A DNA stretch of 64,000 nucleotides from CAVRAZ01 sp963719135 (GCA_963719135.1 CAVRAZ010000003.1:310001-374000), one strand, 5' to 3'; shown: positions 8,198-17,857, counted from the stretch's first letter. The notes: generated by a model from the sequence alone, not told the origin. Made by a program: numbers and translations.

Positions 8198-9718
8198 TCA
8201 GCCGCCGCCGAGAAACAGCGAATACGCCGGGTTGCCGATCTCTGCCCAATATAGATAACCCAGCTCGTCAAGAAAGGTCTTCAGCTTGCCCCGGTCCTCG
8301 TCGGGCACCTGCATGCCGACCAGCACCCGGCCGTAGGCGGCGCCGTGGTTGCGGTAGTGAAACAGACTGATGTTCCAGCGCTTGCCCATGTGCGACAGAA
8401 ATTTCAGGAGCGCGCCCGGACGCTCCGGAAATTCGAAGCGATAGAGCAGCTCGTTGTCGATGTGCTGCGCGCGCCCGCCGACCATATGGCGGATGTGCAG
8501 CTTGGCCATTTCATTATCGGTCAGGTCGACCACCGGATAGCCTTCACCGCGCAGCGACTCGACCAGGTCGCGACGTTCGCTCTCTCCATTGCTCAGTTGC
8601 ACACCCGCGAACACGTGCGCATTGGACGGATCCGCGTACCGGTAATTGAATTCGGTGATACCGCGCTGGCCGATGGCGCGGCAGAACTGCAGGAAACTGC
8701 CCGGCCGCTCGGGGATGGTGACGGCGAGAATCGCTTCGCGCTTTTCGCCGATTTCCGCGCGTTCGGCCACGTGCCGCAAGCGATCGAAATTGATGTTGGC
8801 GCCGCTGTTGATCGCCACCAACTGCCGGTCCCTGGCGCCGGTTTCGGCGACGTATTTCTTGATCGCGGCGACGGCGAGCGCACCGGCCGGTTCGACCATC
8901 GCGCGGGTGTCGTCGAAAATGTCCTTGGTCGCCGCGCAGATTTCATCGGTGGTCACCAGCAGCATCCGGTCGACGCATTTGCGGGCGATTCGATAAGGCT
9001 CTTTCCCGGCCTGACGCACGGCGACACCGTCGGCGAATATGCCGACCTGCGGCAGAACCACCCGGCGTTTTTGCCGCAGCGCTTCGTACATGCAGGGCGC
9101 CTCGTCCGGCTCGACACCGATGACCTGCACCTCCGGACGCACCGCCTTGACGTAGGCGGCGATGCCGGCGATCAGCCCGCCGCCGCCCACCGGCACGAAA
9201 ATCGCGTCGAGCGTTTCCTGGTGCTGGCGCAGAATCTCCATGGCCACCGTGCCCTGGCCGGCGATGACATCGGGATCGTCGTAGGGATGGATGAACGTCA
9301 TGCCGCGCTCGGCGCCGAGTTTCTGGGCGTGCGCGTAGGCTTCGTCATAGGTGTCGCCGAACAGCAGCGTCTTGCCGCCCAGCGCCTGCACCGACTGGAC
9401 CTTGATGCCGGGCGTCGTGCGCGGCATGACGATCAACGACTTCACCTGGCGCTTGCGGGCCGCCAGCGCAACGCCCTGGGCGTGATTGCCGGCGGACGCC
9501 GCGATGATGCCGTTGGCGCACTGCTCGTCGGTCAATCGGGAAATCTTGTTGTACGCGCCGCGCAGCTTGAAGGAGAACACCGGTTGCAGGTCCTCCCGCT
9601 TGAGCCAGACATGGTTGCCCAGACGCCGCGACAGGTTGTTCGCGTAGTCGAGCGATGTCTCGCGCGCGACGTCGTATACGCGCGTGTTCAGAATACGTTT
9701 CAGATAGGCGTCGATCAT
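8198..9718 (-). CDS. ilvA: Threonine ammonia-lyase, biosynthetic
   Basis: A 506-residue PLP enzyme that deaminates threonine to 2-oxobutanoate, the first step of isoleucine synthesis. The PLP lysine lies in SFKLRGAYNK near residue 55, the SAGNHAQGVA motif near 85 and the Gly-rich phosphate loop VGGGGLIAGIA near 180. The C-terminal third (residues about 325-505) has two ACT-like regulatory domains, each containing an ERPGxxxxF motif, which marks the isoleucine-inhibited biosynthetic form rather than the short catabolic TdcB type. The ATG at 9716-9718 gives the usual E. coli IlvA length. Confidence 0.95.
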   Translation of the reverse strand: MIDAYLKRILNTRVYDVARETSLDYANNLSRRLGNHVWLKREDLQPVFSFKLRGAYNKISRLTDEQCANGIIAASAGNHAQGVALAARKRQVKSLIVMPRTTPGIKVQSVQALGGKTLLFGDTYDEAYAHAQKLGAERGMTFIHPYDDPDVIAGQGTVAMEILRQHQETLDAIFVPVGGGGLIAGIAAYVKAVRPEVQVIGVEPDEAPCMYEALRQKRRVVLPQVGIFADGVAVRQAGKEPYRIARKCVDRMLLVTTDEICAATKDIFDDTRAMVEPAGALAVAAIKKYVAETGARDRQLVAINSGANINFDRLRHVAERAEIGEKREAILAVTIPERPGSFLQFCRAIGQRGITEFNYRYADPSNAHVFAGVQLSNGESERRDLVESLRGEGYPVVDLTDNEMAKLHIRHMVGGRAQHIDNELLYRFEFPERPGALLKFLSHMGKRWNISLFHYRNHGAAYGRVLVGMQVPDEDRGKLKTFLDELGYLYWAEIGNPAYSLFLGGG

Positions 9719-9886
9719 GATTCGGCATTACAGAGGGTTACCGAGCCGTAGTCAACTCCGGTTTCGGCCCCGGCGCTGCTGCCGTGCATCGGTGCGTTGT
9801 CGGGTCAGCCTGGAAAAGGCCGGATGGCGATCCCGGACCCGCACGCGGCGCAGGCCGCAAAGCTGCCACCACCCGTGCCCGCTTGC

Positions 9887-9915
9887 TTGAGACTTTTCCG
9901 GCGGCCTGCTAGGGT
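9887..9915 (+). promoter_or_regulatory. Candidate rpiA promoter
   Basis: TTGAGA (9887-9892), a 17-base spacer and TAGGGT (9910-9915) with a TGn extension (TGCTAGGGT). It lies in the 348-base divergent gap between ilvA and rpiA and would give a leader of about 145 bases for rpiA. No other feature was recognised in this gap. Confidence 0.5.
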
Positions 9916-10066
9916 ACCGCCCAGCTTCAAAACCCGGAAGCCTCCGGCTGCGTCGCACCCGCGCCGGCGGGCGACCGGTCATCTTCAGACCCCGGACAGA
10001 CCGTTTTCCGCCTTCGCGGGTGCGAACGGCTCGATCAGCACAACCCTGACAATCGCAGGCATAGAC

Positions 10067-10732
10067 ATGAACCAGGATGAAATGAAAAAGCAGGTCGCGG
10101 AGGCCGCGCTGCAATACGTTGAAATGGGCACCGTCGTCGGCGTCGGCACGGGCTCGACGGCCAACTACTTCATCGACGCCCTGGCGAAGATCAAGGGCAG
10201 GATCGACGGCACCGTCGCCAGCTCGGTGGCCAGCGCCGAGCGTCTGAAGAGCCACGGCATCGCGGTTCTGGACCTGAACCAGGTCAACGATCTGGCGGTG
10301 TATGTCGACGGTGCCGACGAAACCACCCGATATCTGCAGCTCATCAAGGGCGGCGGCGGCGCGCTGACCCGCGAAAAGATCGTGGCGGCGGCCAGCCGCA
10401 AGTTCGTCTGCATCTGCGACCAGAGCAAACTGGTCAAAGTGCTGGGCACTTTCCCGCTGCCGGTGGAAGTCATTCCGATGGCGCAGAGCTACGTCGCGCG
10501 CGAACTGGTCAAACTCCGCGGGCAGCCGGTGCTGCGCCAGGGCTTCACCACCGACAACGGCAACATCATTCTGGACGTGAAGAACCTGGAAATTCTCGAG
10601 CCGGCCAAACTGGAAGCGAAGATCAACAATATCGCCGGTGTCGTAACCAACGGCCTTTTTGCGCTGCGCCCGGCGGATGTGCTGCTGCTGGGCACGCCCG
10701 ACGGCGTGGAAACCCATACGGCGGGGCGGTAG
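10067..10732 (+). CDS. rpiA: Ribose-5-phosphate isomerase A
   Basis: A 221-residue enzyme interconverting ribose 5-phosphate and ribulose 5-phosphate in the non-oxidative pentose phosphate pathway. Diagnostic motifs are VVGVGTGSTANYFIDAL, YVDGADETTRYLQLIKGGGGALTREKI (split across residues about 80-105) and CDQSKLVKVLG. The ATG at 10067 gives the normal family length (E. coli 219 aa) and the MNQDEMKKQVAEAAL start; the open frame upstream is not needed. It is a single gene, divergent from ilvA and followed by an inverted-repeat element. Confidence 0.95.
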   Translation: MNQDEMKKQVAEAALQYVEMGTVVGVGTGSTANYFIDALAKIKGRIDGTVASSVASAERLKSHGIAVLDLNQVNDLAVYVDGADETTRYLQLIKGGGGALTREKIVAAASRKFVCICDQSKLVKVLGTFPLPVEVIPMAQSYVARELVKLRGQPVLRQGFTTDNGNIILDVKNLEILEPAKLEAKINNIAGVVTNGLFALRPADVLLLGTPDGVETHTAGR

Positions 10733-10756
10733 CTTGGGCGGCGTTGAGCCGCTCCA

Positions 10757-11285
10757 TTAACCGCGAAGGACGCGACGGTAAGAAACGTCGGAGGTTTAAA
10801 CCCCAAAATATTTAACCACAAAGCACACAAAGGGCACGAAGAGAATCTTCGTAAACCGCAAAGTCGCGGGAAAGCGCGGCTGCGGGTTATTCGTCAGGGT
10901 CCGCAACGGCGTGCGCACCGAACGGCACTCCATCGCACCTGCGGCATGAGGCCTCGCGTCGCCCCGCAGCGACGGAACCAACTCAATAGATCATCAGCTT
11001 CGCGTGGAGGCACCTGCCGCAGGAGATTCCATGTCTGCGCGCAAGCGTCTGCCAGGCACCCGGCGTGATAGTCGGACTGGCTCCTGAGCAGTGCGAAGGC
11101 GACGCGGGCTTGCGGGCGGGCGTACCCGCGATGACAATTTGCGGGCAAGCGCGCTACAGGTATCCTGACGCGAAGCTCAATCACATTGTAGCTTCGTGTC
11201 CTTTGTGGACTTTGTGGTTAAGTATTTTGGGGTTTGGGCCTTTGACGCTTTTTACCTTCGCGTCCTTGGCGTCCTTCGCGGTTAA
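10757..11285. repeat. Long inverted-repeat element, copy 2
   Basis: The left arm (10757-10842: TTAACCGCGAAGGACGCGA, then CCCCAAAATATTTAACCACA) and the right arm (about 11190-11285) are inverted copies of each other. The order is as in the 7.5-kb element: an AAGGACGC block outside and a TTAACCACAAAG/GACAC block inside, joined here by the shared AAACCCCAAAATA sequence. The 350-base centre is unrelated to that of copy 1 and has no supported gene. It lies between rpiA and the convergent FAD/Fe-S oxidoreductase gene. Confidence 0.8.
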
Positions 11286-11308
11286 CAGAAGAGACCAACC
11301 ACAAGACC

Positions 11309-14300
11309 TTACAACAACACCCGCTCGATCCCGCCCGACTTCGCCTGTTCGATGAAACGGCTCTGCCAGTTTTCGCCCAGGCGGTGGCGCGCCAGTTCGA
11401 CCACGATGTAGTCGACCTCCAGGCCGGTATCCTCGCTGTAGCGCGACAATCCCTGCTGGCAGGCCGGGCAGGACGTCAGCAGTTTCACGTTGCCCTGCGT
11501 GGCCCGCGGCGCGCCGGTCAGCGCCTCGATGCCCGACTTCAGTTCCAGTTCCTTGCGGTAGCGAATCTGGGTGGCGATGTCCGGGCGCGCCACCGCGAGC
11601 GTCCCGGCCTCGCCGCAACAGCGGTCCGACAGGCTGACGGGCTGGCCCATCAATTCGTTGGCGACCCGCAGCGGCGCGTAGGTCTTCATCGGCGTGTGGC
11701 AGGGATCGTGGTACAGGTACTGCACGCCCTTGACGCCGTTCAGGGAGACGCCTTTTTCCATCAGGTATTCGTGAATATCGAGCAGCCGGCACTCGGGGAA
11801 GATCTGCTGGAATTCGTACTGCTGCAACTGGTCCATGCAGGTGCCGCAGGACAGGATGACCGTGCGGATGTCCATGTAGTTCAGCGTATTGGCGACGCGG
11901 TGAAACAGCACGCGATTGGCCGTGCTGATCGCCTTGCCCTTGTGCGCATCCCCGCTCGACGACTGCGGATAGCCGCAGCAGAGATAGCCGGGCGGCAGCA
12001 CGGTTTGCGCGCCCGTCTCATACAGCATGGCGAGCGTGGCCAGACCCACCTGGCTGAACAGGCGTTCGGAACCGCAGCCGGGGAAATAGAACACCGCCTC
12101 CGATTCGTCGGTCACGCGCGCAGGATCGCGCAGTATCGGCACGACCTTGTTGTCCTCGACGCCCAGCAGCGCGCGCAGGGTCTTCGCCGGCACGTCGTGC
12201 GGCAGGGGTTTGCGCATGAAATGGATGACCTGTTCGGTGACGCGCGGCTTACCGGTGGTCGAAGCCGGCAGCGCCTCCCGGTCCGGCGCCAGCCATTTCC
12301 AGACGAGACTGCGCAACCAGCGCTGGCCACGGTAGCCCCACTCGATCATCAGTTTGCGCATGACCTTGACGGTGGCCGGATCGGTCACGTTCAGAAACGC
12401 CATCGACAGCCAGCTTCCCAGGTTGAAGCGCTTCTTGCCCTGGTCGCGCAGAATCGTGCGCATGCGTATCGACACATCGCCGAAATCGATATTCACCGGG
12501 CAGGGATTGAGGCACTTGTGGCACACCGTGCAGTGATCGGCGATGTCGTTCATCTCGGCGAAGTGCCGCAGCGAGATGCCGCGCCGGGTCTGTTCCTCGT
12601 ACAAGAAGGCCTCGATCACGACGCCGGTCGCCAGAATCTTGTTGCGCGGCGAGTACAGGAGATTGGCGCGCGGGATGTGCGTGTTGCACACGGGCTTGCA
12701 CTTGCCGCAACGCAGGCAATGGCGGATGTCGTCGTTCAATGCGCCCAGTTCACTGGCCTCCAGCAACAGGGCCTCCTGCTGCAGCAGGCGCAGTGAGGGC
12801 GTATAAGCGTTCGCCAGCCCGGCGCCTGTCATCAGCTTGCCGCGGTTGAACACGCCGTCGGGATCGACCTTGTTCTTGTACGCCTCGAAGGCGCGGATCG
12901 CCGCCGGTTCCAGGTACTGGAGCTTGGTGATGCCGATGCCGTGCTCGCCGGAGATCACGCCGCCCAGCGAACGCGCCAGCGCCATGACGCGATCGACGAT
13001 GCGCTCGGCGTCGTGCAGCATGGCGTAGTCGTTCGAGTTGACCGGTATGTTGGTATGCACGTTGCCGTCGCCGGCGTGCATGTGCAGGGCGACGAACAGG
13101 CGGCTCGAACGCACCTCGCCGTGAATGGCGTCGAGCCGGCGCCACACCGGCTCCATGTCGCGTCCCGAGAAGATCTCCTTGAGCGGCCGTTCCAGTTCGC
13201 GCCGGTAGGACACGCGCAGCACGCGGCGCAGCATCAATGCGATCAGGGTGTCGCCGGGACGCAGCTCGGCCTGCGCCTGGTCATCGAGCAGATTGCCGTG
13301 CGCAGCGGCCGGCGCCTCGAAATTGTCCAGCAGAAACCGCCAGCGTTGCTCGATGCTGTCCAGGCGTTCGCGCGCGGCATCCTGCTTCGCCGCGACGATC
13401 CGCCGCTGCTCCTCGCTGTCGGCGGCGCCGTCCGGCTGGCGCAGCTCGGGCAGATCGCCGAGCAGGCAGCGGCGTAGCGCAGCGACCAGCGCCAACTTGT
13501 TGCGAATCGAATATTCGATGTTGATCCGCTCGATGCCTTCGCTGTATTCGGCAAGTTTTTCCAGCGGTATGACGACGTCTTCGTTGATCTTGAATGCGTT
13601 GGTGTGCGCGGCGATCGCCGCGGTGCGCGCGCGGTCGGCCCAGAACTGATGGCGGGCTTCGGGACTGACCGCGATGAATCCCTCGGCCTCGCGCCGGTTT
13701 GCCAGCCGCACCACTTCCGACGCGGCCGCCGCGACGTCGCCTTCCACGTCACCGGCGATATCGAGCAGCAGCACCATCTTGGGCAGTTCGCGGCGGGGCG
13801 CCTTGGTGGCGTAATTCACGGCGCGCAGATAGCGCTCATCGAGGTGTTCGAGACCCGAGAGCACCACACCGTCGCGCGCGTCCACGAAATGCTTGACCTC
13901 GACGATCGACGGCACGGCGGCGCCGAGATCGGCGCCGAAAAACTCCAGACAGACGGTGCGCAGGTGCGACGGCATCCGGTGCAGCAGAAAGACGCCGGAC
14001 GTAATCAGACCATCGCAGCCTTCCTTCTGCACGCCGGGCAGGCCCCCGAGGAACTTGTCGGTGACATCCTTGCCCAGACCGCTCTTGCGCAACGACGCAC
14101 CCGGCAGGGTCAGCAGATCCGGCTCGCCCAGCGGGGTCTTTCCGTCCGCCGCGAACCGCCGGATCAGGAAGCGCACTTGCGGCTGTTCGTGGATCTTTCC
14201 CAGATTGTGGCCGATGCGTTCGACTTCCAGCCATTCGCCCTGCGGCGTCACCATGCGCCAGGAGACCAGATTGTCCAGCGCGGTGCCCCAGATTACGGCT

Positions 14301-15151
14301 TTCTTGCCGCCGGCATTCATGGCGATGTTGCCGCCGATGGTCGATGCGTCCTGCGACGTCGGGTCGACCGCAAACGCAAAGCCGGCCGCCTGCGCGGCTT
14401 CGCTGACGCGCCGCGTCACCACGCCGGCTTCGGCGCGAACGGTCGGGTGCTCGCCCGGCACGTCCGCCAGCCGGCACATCCTGACCGCGTCGAGCTTCTC
14501 AAGTTTCTCCATGTTGATCACGGCGGTGTCGCCGTGCAGCGGCACGGCACTGCCGGTGTAGCCGGTGCCGCCGCCACGCGGGATCAGCGTCAGTCCAAGG
14601 TCGATGCAGGCGCGAACGACCGCCGCCGTTTCCGCCTCGGTGTCCGGGGAAATCACTACGAACGGCAGTTCGACGCGCCAGTCGGTGGCGTCCGTGGCAT
14701 GCGAGACGCGCGCCAGACCGCCGAAATCGATGTTGTCGCGGCGTGTGGCCCGGGATACGCGGCGCAGTATACGGCGGCGCAACTCGGCGGTGCGCGGAAA
14801 CCAGCCTTCGAACTCGCGCACCGCCAGGCGGGCGCGCTCGATCAGTTGCAGGGCAAGCGCATTCTCTTCCGCGCGCGCCAGCACCTGGTCGAGACGGTGA
14901 TGCAGCGCGTCGGCGAGCGCCTTGAACCGGCGCGGGTTGTCCAGCAGGTCATCCTGGATATAAGGGTTGCGCATGACCACCCAGAGGTCGCCGATGACCT
15001 CAAAGAGCATGCGCGCGGAGCGGCCGGTGCGGCGCTCGTCGCGCAACCGTTCGACGACCGACCACATGTCCTCGCCAAGGAAGCGGATGACGATTTCGCG
15101 ATCGGAAAACGACGTGTAGTTATAGGGGATTTCGCGGATGCGTTGCGACAT
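11309..15151 (-). CDS. Large FAD-linked oxidase / iron-sulfur fusion (DUF3683 type)
   Basis: A 1280-residue oxidoreductase of the D-lactate/glycolate dehydrogenase superfamily. In order: an N-terminal DUF3683 region (about 1-165); a FAD_binding_4 domain with PRGGGTGYTGSAVPL; an FAD-oxidase C-terminal domain with HAGDGNVHTN and GEHGIGITK (about 680-760); two [4Fe-4S] clusters (CLRCGKCKPVC and CTVCHKCLNPC, about 800-880); and two CCG domains (CCGYPQSSSGD and CCGEAGTLA). It therefore joins in one chain what GlcD and GlcF do separately. It probably oxidises a 2-hydroxy acid and passes electrons to quinone; the substrate is not known. The ATG at 15151 begins MSQRIREIPYNYTSF, the usual start for this family. 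Confidence 0.88.
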   Translation of the reverse strand: MSQRIREIPYNYTSFSDREIVIRFLGEDMWSVVERLRDERRTGRSARMLFEVIGDLWVVMRNPYIQDDLLDNPRRFKALADALHHRLDQVLARAEENALALQLIERARLAVREFEGWFPRTAELRRRILRRVSRATRRDNIDFGGLARVSHATDATDWRVELPFVVISPDTEAETAAVVRACIDLGLTLIPRGGGTGYTGSAVPLHGDTAVINMEKLEKLDAVRMCRLADVPGEHPTVRAEAGVVTRRVSEAAQAAGFAFAVDPTSQDASTIGGNIAMNAGGKKAVIWGTALDNLVSWRMVTPQGEWLEVERIGHNLGKIHEQPQVRFLIRRFAADGKTPLGEPDLLTLPGASLRKSGLGKDVTDKFLGGLPGVQKEGCDGLITSGVFLLHRMPSHLRTVCLEFFGADLGAAVPSIVEVKHFVDARDGVVLSGLEHLDERYLRAVNYATKAPRRELPKMVLLLDIAGDVEGDVAAAASEVVRLANRREAEGFIAVSPEARHQFWADRARTAAIAAHTNAFKINEDVVIPLEKLAEYSEGIERINIEYSIRNKLALVAALRRCLLGDLPELRQPDGAADSEEQRRIVAAKQDAARERLDSIEQRWRFLLDNFEAPAAAHGNLLDDQAQAELRPGDTLIALMLRRVLRVSYRRELERPLKEIFSGRDMEPVWRRLDAIHGEVRSSRLFVALHMHAGDGNVHTNIPVNSNDYAMLHDAERIVDRVMALARSLGGVISGEHGIGITKLQYLEPAAIRAFEAYKNKVDPDGVFNRGKLMTGAGLANAYTPSLRLLQQEALLLEASELGALNDDIRHCLRCGKCKPVCNTHIPRANLLYSPRNKILATGVVIEAFLYEEQTRRGISLRHFAEMNDIADHCTVCHKCLNPCPVNIDFGDVSIRMRTILRDQGKKRFNLGSWLSMAFLNVTDPATVKVMRKLMIEWGYRGQRWLRSLVWKWLAPDREALPASTTGKPRVTEQVIHFMRKPLPHDVPAKTLRALLGVEDNKVVPILRDPARVTDESEAVFYFPGCGSERLFSQVGLATLAMLYETGAQTVLPPGYLCCGYPQSSSGDAHKGKAISTANRVLFHRVANTLNYMDIRTVILSCGTCMDQLQQYEFQQIFPECRLLDIHEYLMEKGVSLNGVKGVQYLYHDPCHTPMKTYAPLRVANELMGQPVSLSDRCCGEAGTLAVARPDIATQIRYRKELELKSGIEALTGAPRATQGNVKLLTSCPACQQGLSRYSEDTGLEVDYIVVELARHRLGENWQSRFIEQAKSGGIERVLL

Positions 15152-15252
15152 GCGGATCAGTACTGCGGCCGGAATCGAGCTAAGGCCGCTAGTGTAGCAC
15201 CGTGGCGGAGACGATAAAGACGCAGCGGGGAAAAATGCCGGGAAGCCAATAA

Positions 15253-15278
15253 GAAACGGGGTCCGAAGACCCCGTTTT
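15253..15278 (-). terminator. Intrinsic terminator after the porin gene
   Basis: On the minus strand the stem AACGGGGTC / GACCCCGTT closes a TTCG tetraloop and is followed by TCTT. It lies 24 bases past the porin stop and separates the porin from the FAD/Fe-S oxidoreductase gene. Confidence 0.75.
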
Positions 15279-15301
15279 GCCGTTCCGATCGAAGATGCGG
15301 A

Positions 15302-16388
15302 TCAGAAATTGTGGCGCAGACCCAGCGTAATGAGGTCGGTTTCAGTGGTGTGCGCCGGGTTGATGTTCGCCCAGCCCAGGTACACCTTGGTCTGCTTGCT
15401 GAACATGTGCTGCGCGCCCAGACGCCAGGTCTTGTACTCTTGAACGTCGTCCGCGGTGCCGTTTACGCCGTCAGGCGCCATTACCGCTGTCGCCCTGACC
15501 GTAGTCGAGTGACACCAGGTTGTTGCCGACAGTGGCATCCGCACCAACGCTCCACACATCAGCGCCGTCGTCGCCTCCCTTACCAATGGCGGCACCAGGG
15601 GATCGGTTAAGGGTGATCAGACCGCCGTCCCACTCGTAGATTGCGCGCAACGCGAACATGTCTCCGAGGCTGACCTGGGCGCCGACTTCGGTCGCATTGT
15701 CGTTGGCGCCGCGATCGGTGGTGAGGTAGGACGCGAACGCATAGAACATGTCGTTCTTGAACTGGGCACCGACGCTGTACGGGTTGTCGTTTTCGCCGTC
15801 GGATCCATCGTTATCCAGCGTATAGCTGCCGGTCAACGAGGCACCGCCAAAACTCGGCGTGTCGTAGCGAACGGTGTTGGTCGCACGACCCTGACCTTCC
15901 TCGCCCTTTCCGGCGTGCAGCCCGGACTGCAGACCAATGACGCGCCCCTCGAGCCGGGTGCGATACCAGGGATCGATTTCAGCGCCCGGCGACTTGTAAG
16001 CCGTGGAGATCGTGCCGAGGCGCAGCTTGCCGAAACCGCCACCCAGACCAATCCACTGATCGCGGCCGACGAGGCCGTTGTTGGTATTGCTGGCCGCAGA
16101 CTCGGTCTCATTGAAGGTCGACGCGTTCTGTTCGGAGTCGTCCAGGTCGACCTGCCACTCCGCCTGGAAGATGGCCTTCAGGCCGTTACCGAGGTCTTCC
16201 GAACCCTGAACGCCAACGGCCGAGCTGTTCGAGTTCATGTTGATGTCGTCGCGACCGCCGGGGCCATTCGTGTCCATGGAATCAATCGACATGTCGAACT
16301 GGCCATAGAGCTGAACGTCCGCATTCGCGAGGCTCCAGCCGCCGGCGAGCGCGACTCCCAACGCAGTTACTAGCAGTTTTTGTTTCAT
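15302..16388 (-). pseudogene. Gram-negative general porin, frameshifted near the C-terminus
   Basis: The frame starting at 16388 encodes a signal peptide (MKQKLLVTALGVALAGGW, cleavage after SLANA) and a 16-strand-type porin beginning DVQLYGQFDMSIDS. It reaches ...LDYGQGDSGNGA and then hits a TGA at 15471. The C-terminus continues in another frame with YKTWRLGAQHMFSKQTKVYLG and ends LRHNF at 15302; the terminal Phe is the outer-membrane assembly signal. The total span is 1087 bases (3n+1), so one extra base near 15470-15490 explains it. A real pseudogene and a sequence error are both possible, since both halves look intact. It has its own promoter and terminator. Confidence 0.85.
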
Positions 16389-16445
16389 GGATAGTCTCCC
16401 CTAACTCATAGCTATAAGCAGAACAGGTTGTCGTTTCGAAGCGGT

Positions 16446-16474
16446 AGAATACCCGCGCATTGCCAGTAATGCAA
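16446..16474 (-). promoter_or_regulatory. Porin promoter
   Basis: On the minus strand: TTGCAT (16474-16469), a 17-base spacer and TATTCT (16451-16446). The leader to the porin ATG would be about 50 bases. Confidence 0.65.
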
Positions 16475-16841
16475 CAACGATTTTCAAAAAAGAGACAATG
16501 TTGCTTTTTCGTTACATTTGCGCAACAACAGCTCGCCAGACTTGTGACCGACACTGTTTATTATTGTATACGAAGATAAATCTGTTTGGTTCAATCAACC
16601 GCTACAGGTTCGTCGCCATGACGGCAGCCGATTCCGAGCGCGCTCGCGACAGAAATTTGACTTGTTTTCGCCACATTGAGGCACATCTGGACGCGACAGC
16701 CGGCGAGAGCGGAGGAGGAACAGGGTCTTTCCGATTTTCAACGCCGAGGTGCCCGCGCGACACCTCGCCCCAACCCCGTTCCATCGATATTGGTTCTGTC
16801 ACCGGTCTTGCCGAACGGAACGTTCTCATCCCAGTCCCCCA
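16475..16841. other. Gene-free stretch between the porin promoter and tRNA-Gln
   Basis: Short ORFs exist on both strands, but none has a ribosome-binding site, recognisable motif or typical codon use. The part nearest the porin is AT-rich (about 16480-16600) and could hold regulatory sites. Nothing specific was recognised. Confidence 0.5.
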
Positions 16842-16873
16842 TAAAACAAGACCCGCTGTTCGCGGGTCTCGTT
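16842..16873 (-). terminator. Intrinsic terminator after tRNA-Gln
   Basis: On the minus strand GAGACCCGC, a short GAACA loop, GCGGGTCTT and then GTTTTA. It begins a few bases after the tRNA 3' end. Confidence 0.75.
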
Positions 16874-16877
16874 TCAA

Positions 16878-16951
16878 TGGCTGGGGGACTAGGATTCGAA
16901 CCTAGGTTGACGGAGTCAGAGTCCGTAGTCCTGCCGCTAGACGATCCCCCA
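16878..16951 (-). tRNA. tRNA-Gln (anticodon CUG)
   Basis: A 74-nt cloverleaf on the minus strand. The acceptor stem pairs UGGGGGA with UCCCCCA, with discriminator G and an encoded CCA. The anticodon stem ACGGA/UCCGU holds the loop CUCUGAC, so the anticodon is CUG (codon CAG). The T arm contains GGTTCGAATCC. The weak U1-A72 pair is typical of glutamine tRNAs. Confidence 0.95.
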
Positions 16952-17023
16952 AGTAGCCGGTTGTCGATCCTGCGGACCGGCGCCCAAGCTTCGGCACTGC
17001 GCCCCGGCCCGGGACCGCCGGAT

Positions 17024-17416
17024 TTAGCGCTTGCTGTACTGCGGCGCGCGACGTGCCTTGTGCAGACCGACCTTCTTGCGCTCGACTTCGCGCGCGTCGC
17101 GGGTCACGAACCCCGCCACGCGCAGCGGCTTGCGAAGCTCGGCGTCGTACGCGATCAGCGCCCGCGCAATGCCGTGCCGGATGGCGCCGGCCTGGCCGGT
17201 CGTCCCGCCGCCCCTGACACTGACCTTGACGTCGAAACTCTCGTTGGCGCCGACCTTCTCCAGGGCCTGACGAACAATCATGCGCGCCGTCTGACGCCCG
17301 AAATACTGGTCCAACGGCCGCTCGTTGATGGTGATCTGTCCGCTGCCCTTCTGCAGAAAGACCCGCGCCGTGGAACTCTTGCGGCGGCCGGTTGCGTAAT
17401 ACGTCTGACTACTCAT
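17024..17416 (-). CDS. rpsI: 30S ribosomal protein S9
   Basis: A 130-residue protein with the family signature RGGGTTGQAGAIRHGIARAL near residue 68 and the Arg/Lys-rich C-terminal tail ending in QYSKR, which reaches the ribosomal P site. The N-terminus begins SSQTYYATGRRKSSTARVF. It is 12 bases downstream of rplM, with which it forms the usual two-gene operon. Confidence 0.97.
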   Translation of the reverse strand: MSSQTYYATGRRKSSTARVFLQKGSGQITINERPLDQYFGRQTARMIVRQALEKVGANESFDVKVSVRGGGTTGQAGAIRHGIARALIAYDAELRKPLRVAGFVTRDAREVERKKVGLHKARRAPQYSKR

Positions 17417-17428
17417 TGCGGTATGCCT

Positions 17429-17857
17429 TTAGATGTCCAGTGCCTGCGGCTGCTGCGCGGCGTGGTTGTGTTCGGAACCGGAATAGACCTTCAGCTTGCG
17501 AAACATGGCGCGGCCCAGCGGGTTCTTCGGCAGCATGCCTTTGACGGCGATTTCCAGGACACGGCCCGGGGCTTTCTGCTGCAGCTTTTCGAAATTGATC
17601 GACTTCATGTTACCGATGTAACCGGTGTGATGGTAATACATCTTGTCGGATGCCTTGTTGCCCGTCACACGCAGCTTGTCCGCGTTCACTACGACAATGT
17701 AGTCGCCGGTATCGACGTGCGGCGTGTATTCCGTTTTATGCTTGCCGCGCAGACGGCGGGCGATCTCGGTGGCAAGACGGCCAAGGGTCTTGCCATCGGC
17801 ATCGACGACGTACCAGTCGCGCCGAACTTCGTGCGCCTTTGCGCTGAAGGTTTTCAT
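17429..17857 (-). CDS. rplM: 50S ribosomal protein L13
   Basis: A 142-residue protein beginning MKTFSAKAHEVRRDWYVVDA, with the signature GKTLGRLATEIARRLRGKHK and the conserved HHTGYIG and MLPKNPLGRAM segments. It has its own promoter (17902-17930) and is co-transcribed with rpsI. Confidence 0.97.
   Translation of the reverse strand: MKTFSAKAHEVRRDWYVVDADGKTLGRLATEIARRLRGKHKTEYTPHVDTGDYIVVVNADKLRVTGNKASDKMYYHHTGYIGNMKSINFEKLQQKAPGRVLEIAVKGMLPKNPLGRAMFRKLKVYSGSEHNHAAQQPQALDI

Noticed and set aside
10894..11184. ORF inside the second inverted-repeat element
   Set aside because: No ribosome-binding site, no recognisable motif, and the centres of the other two copies do not share it.
13604..15217. 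Long plus-strand open frame opposite the FAD/Fe-S oxidoreductase
   Set aside because: It is the antisense shadow of a gene with clear motifs; GC-rich third positions keep the complementary frames open. The same applies to the long frames at 26012-28084, 40851-42389, 46280-48088 and 51041-52801.
16498..16905. Plus-strand ORF reaching into tRNA-Gln
   Set aside because: It overlaps the porin promoter and the tRNA and shows no protein-like motif.
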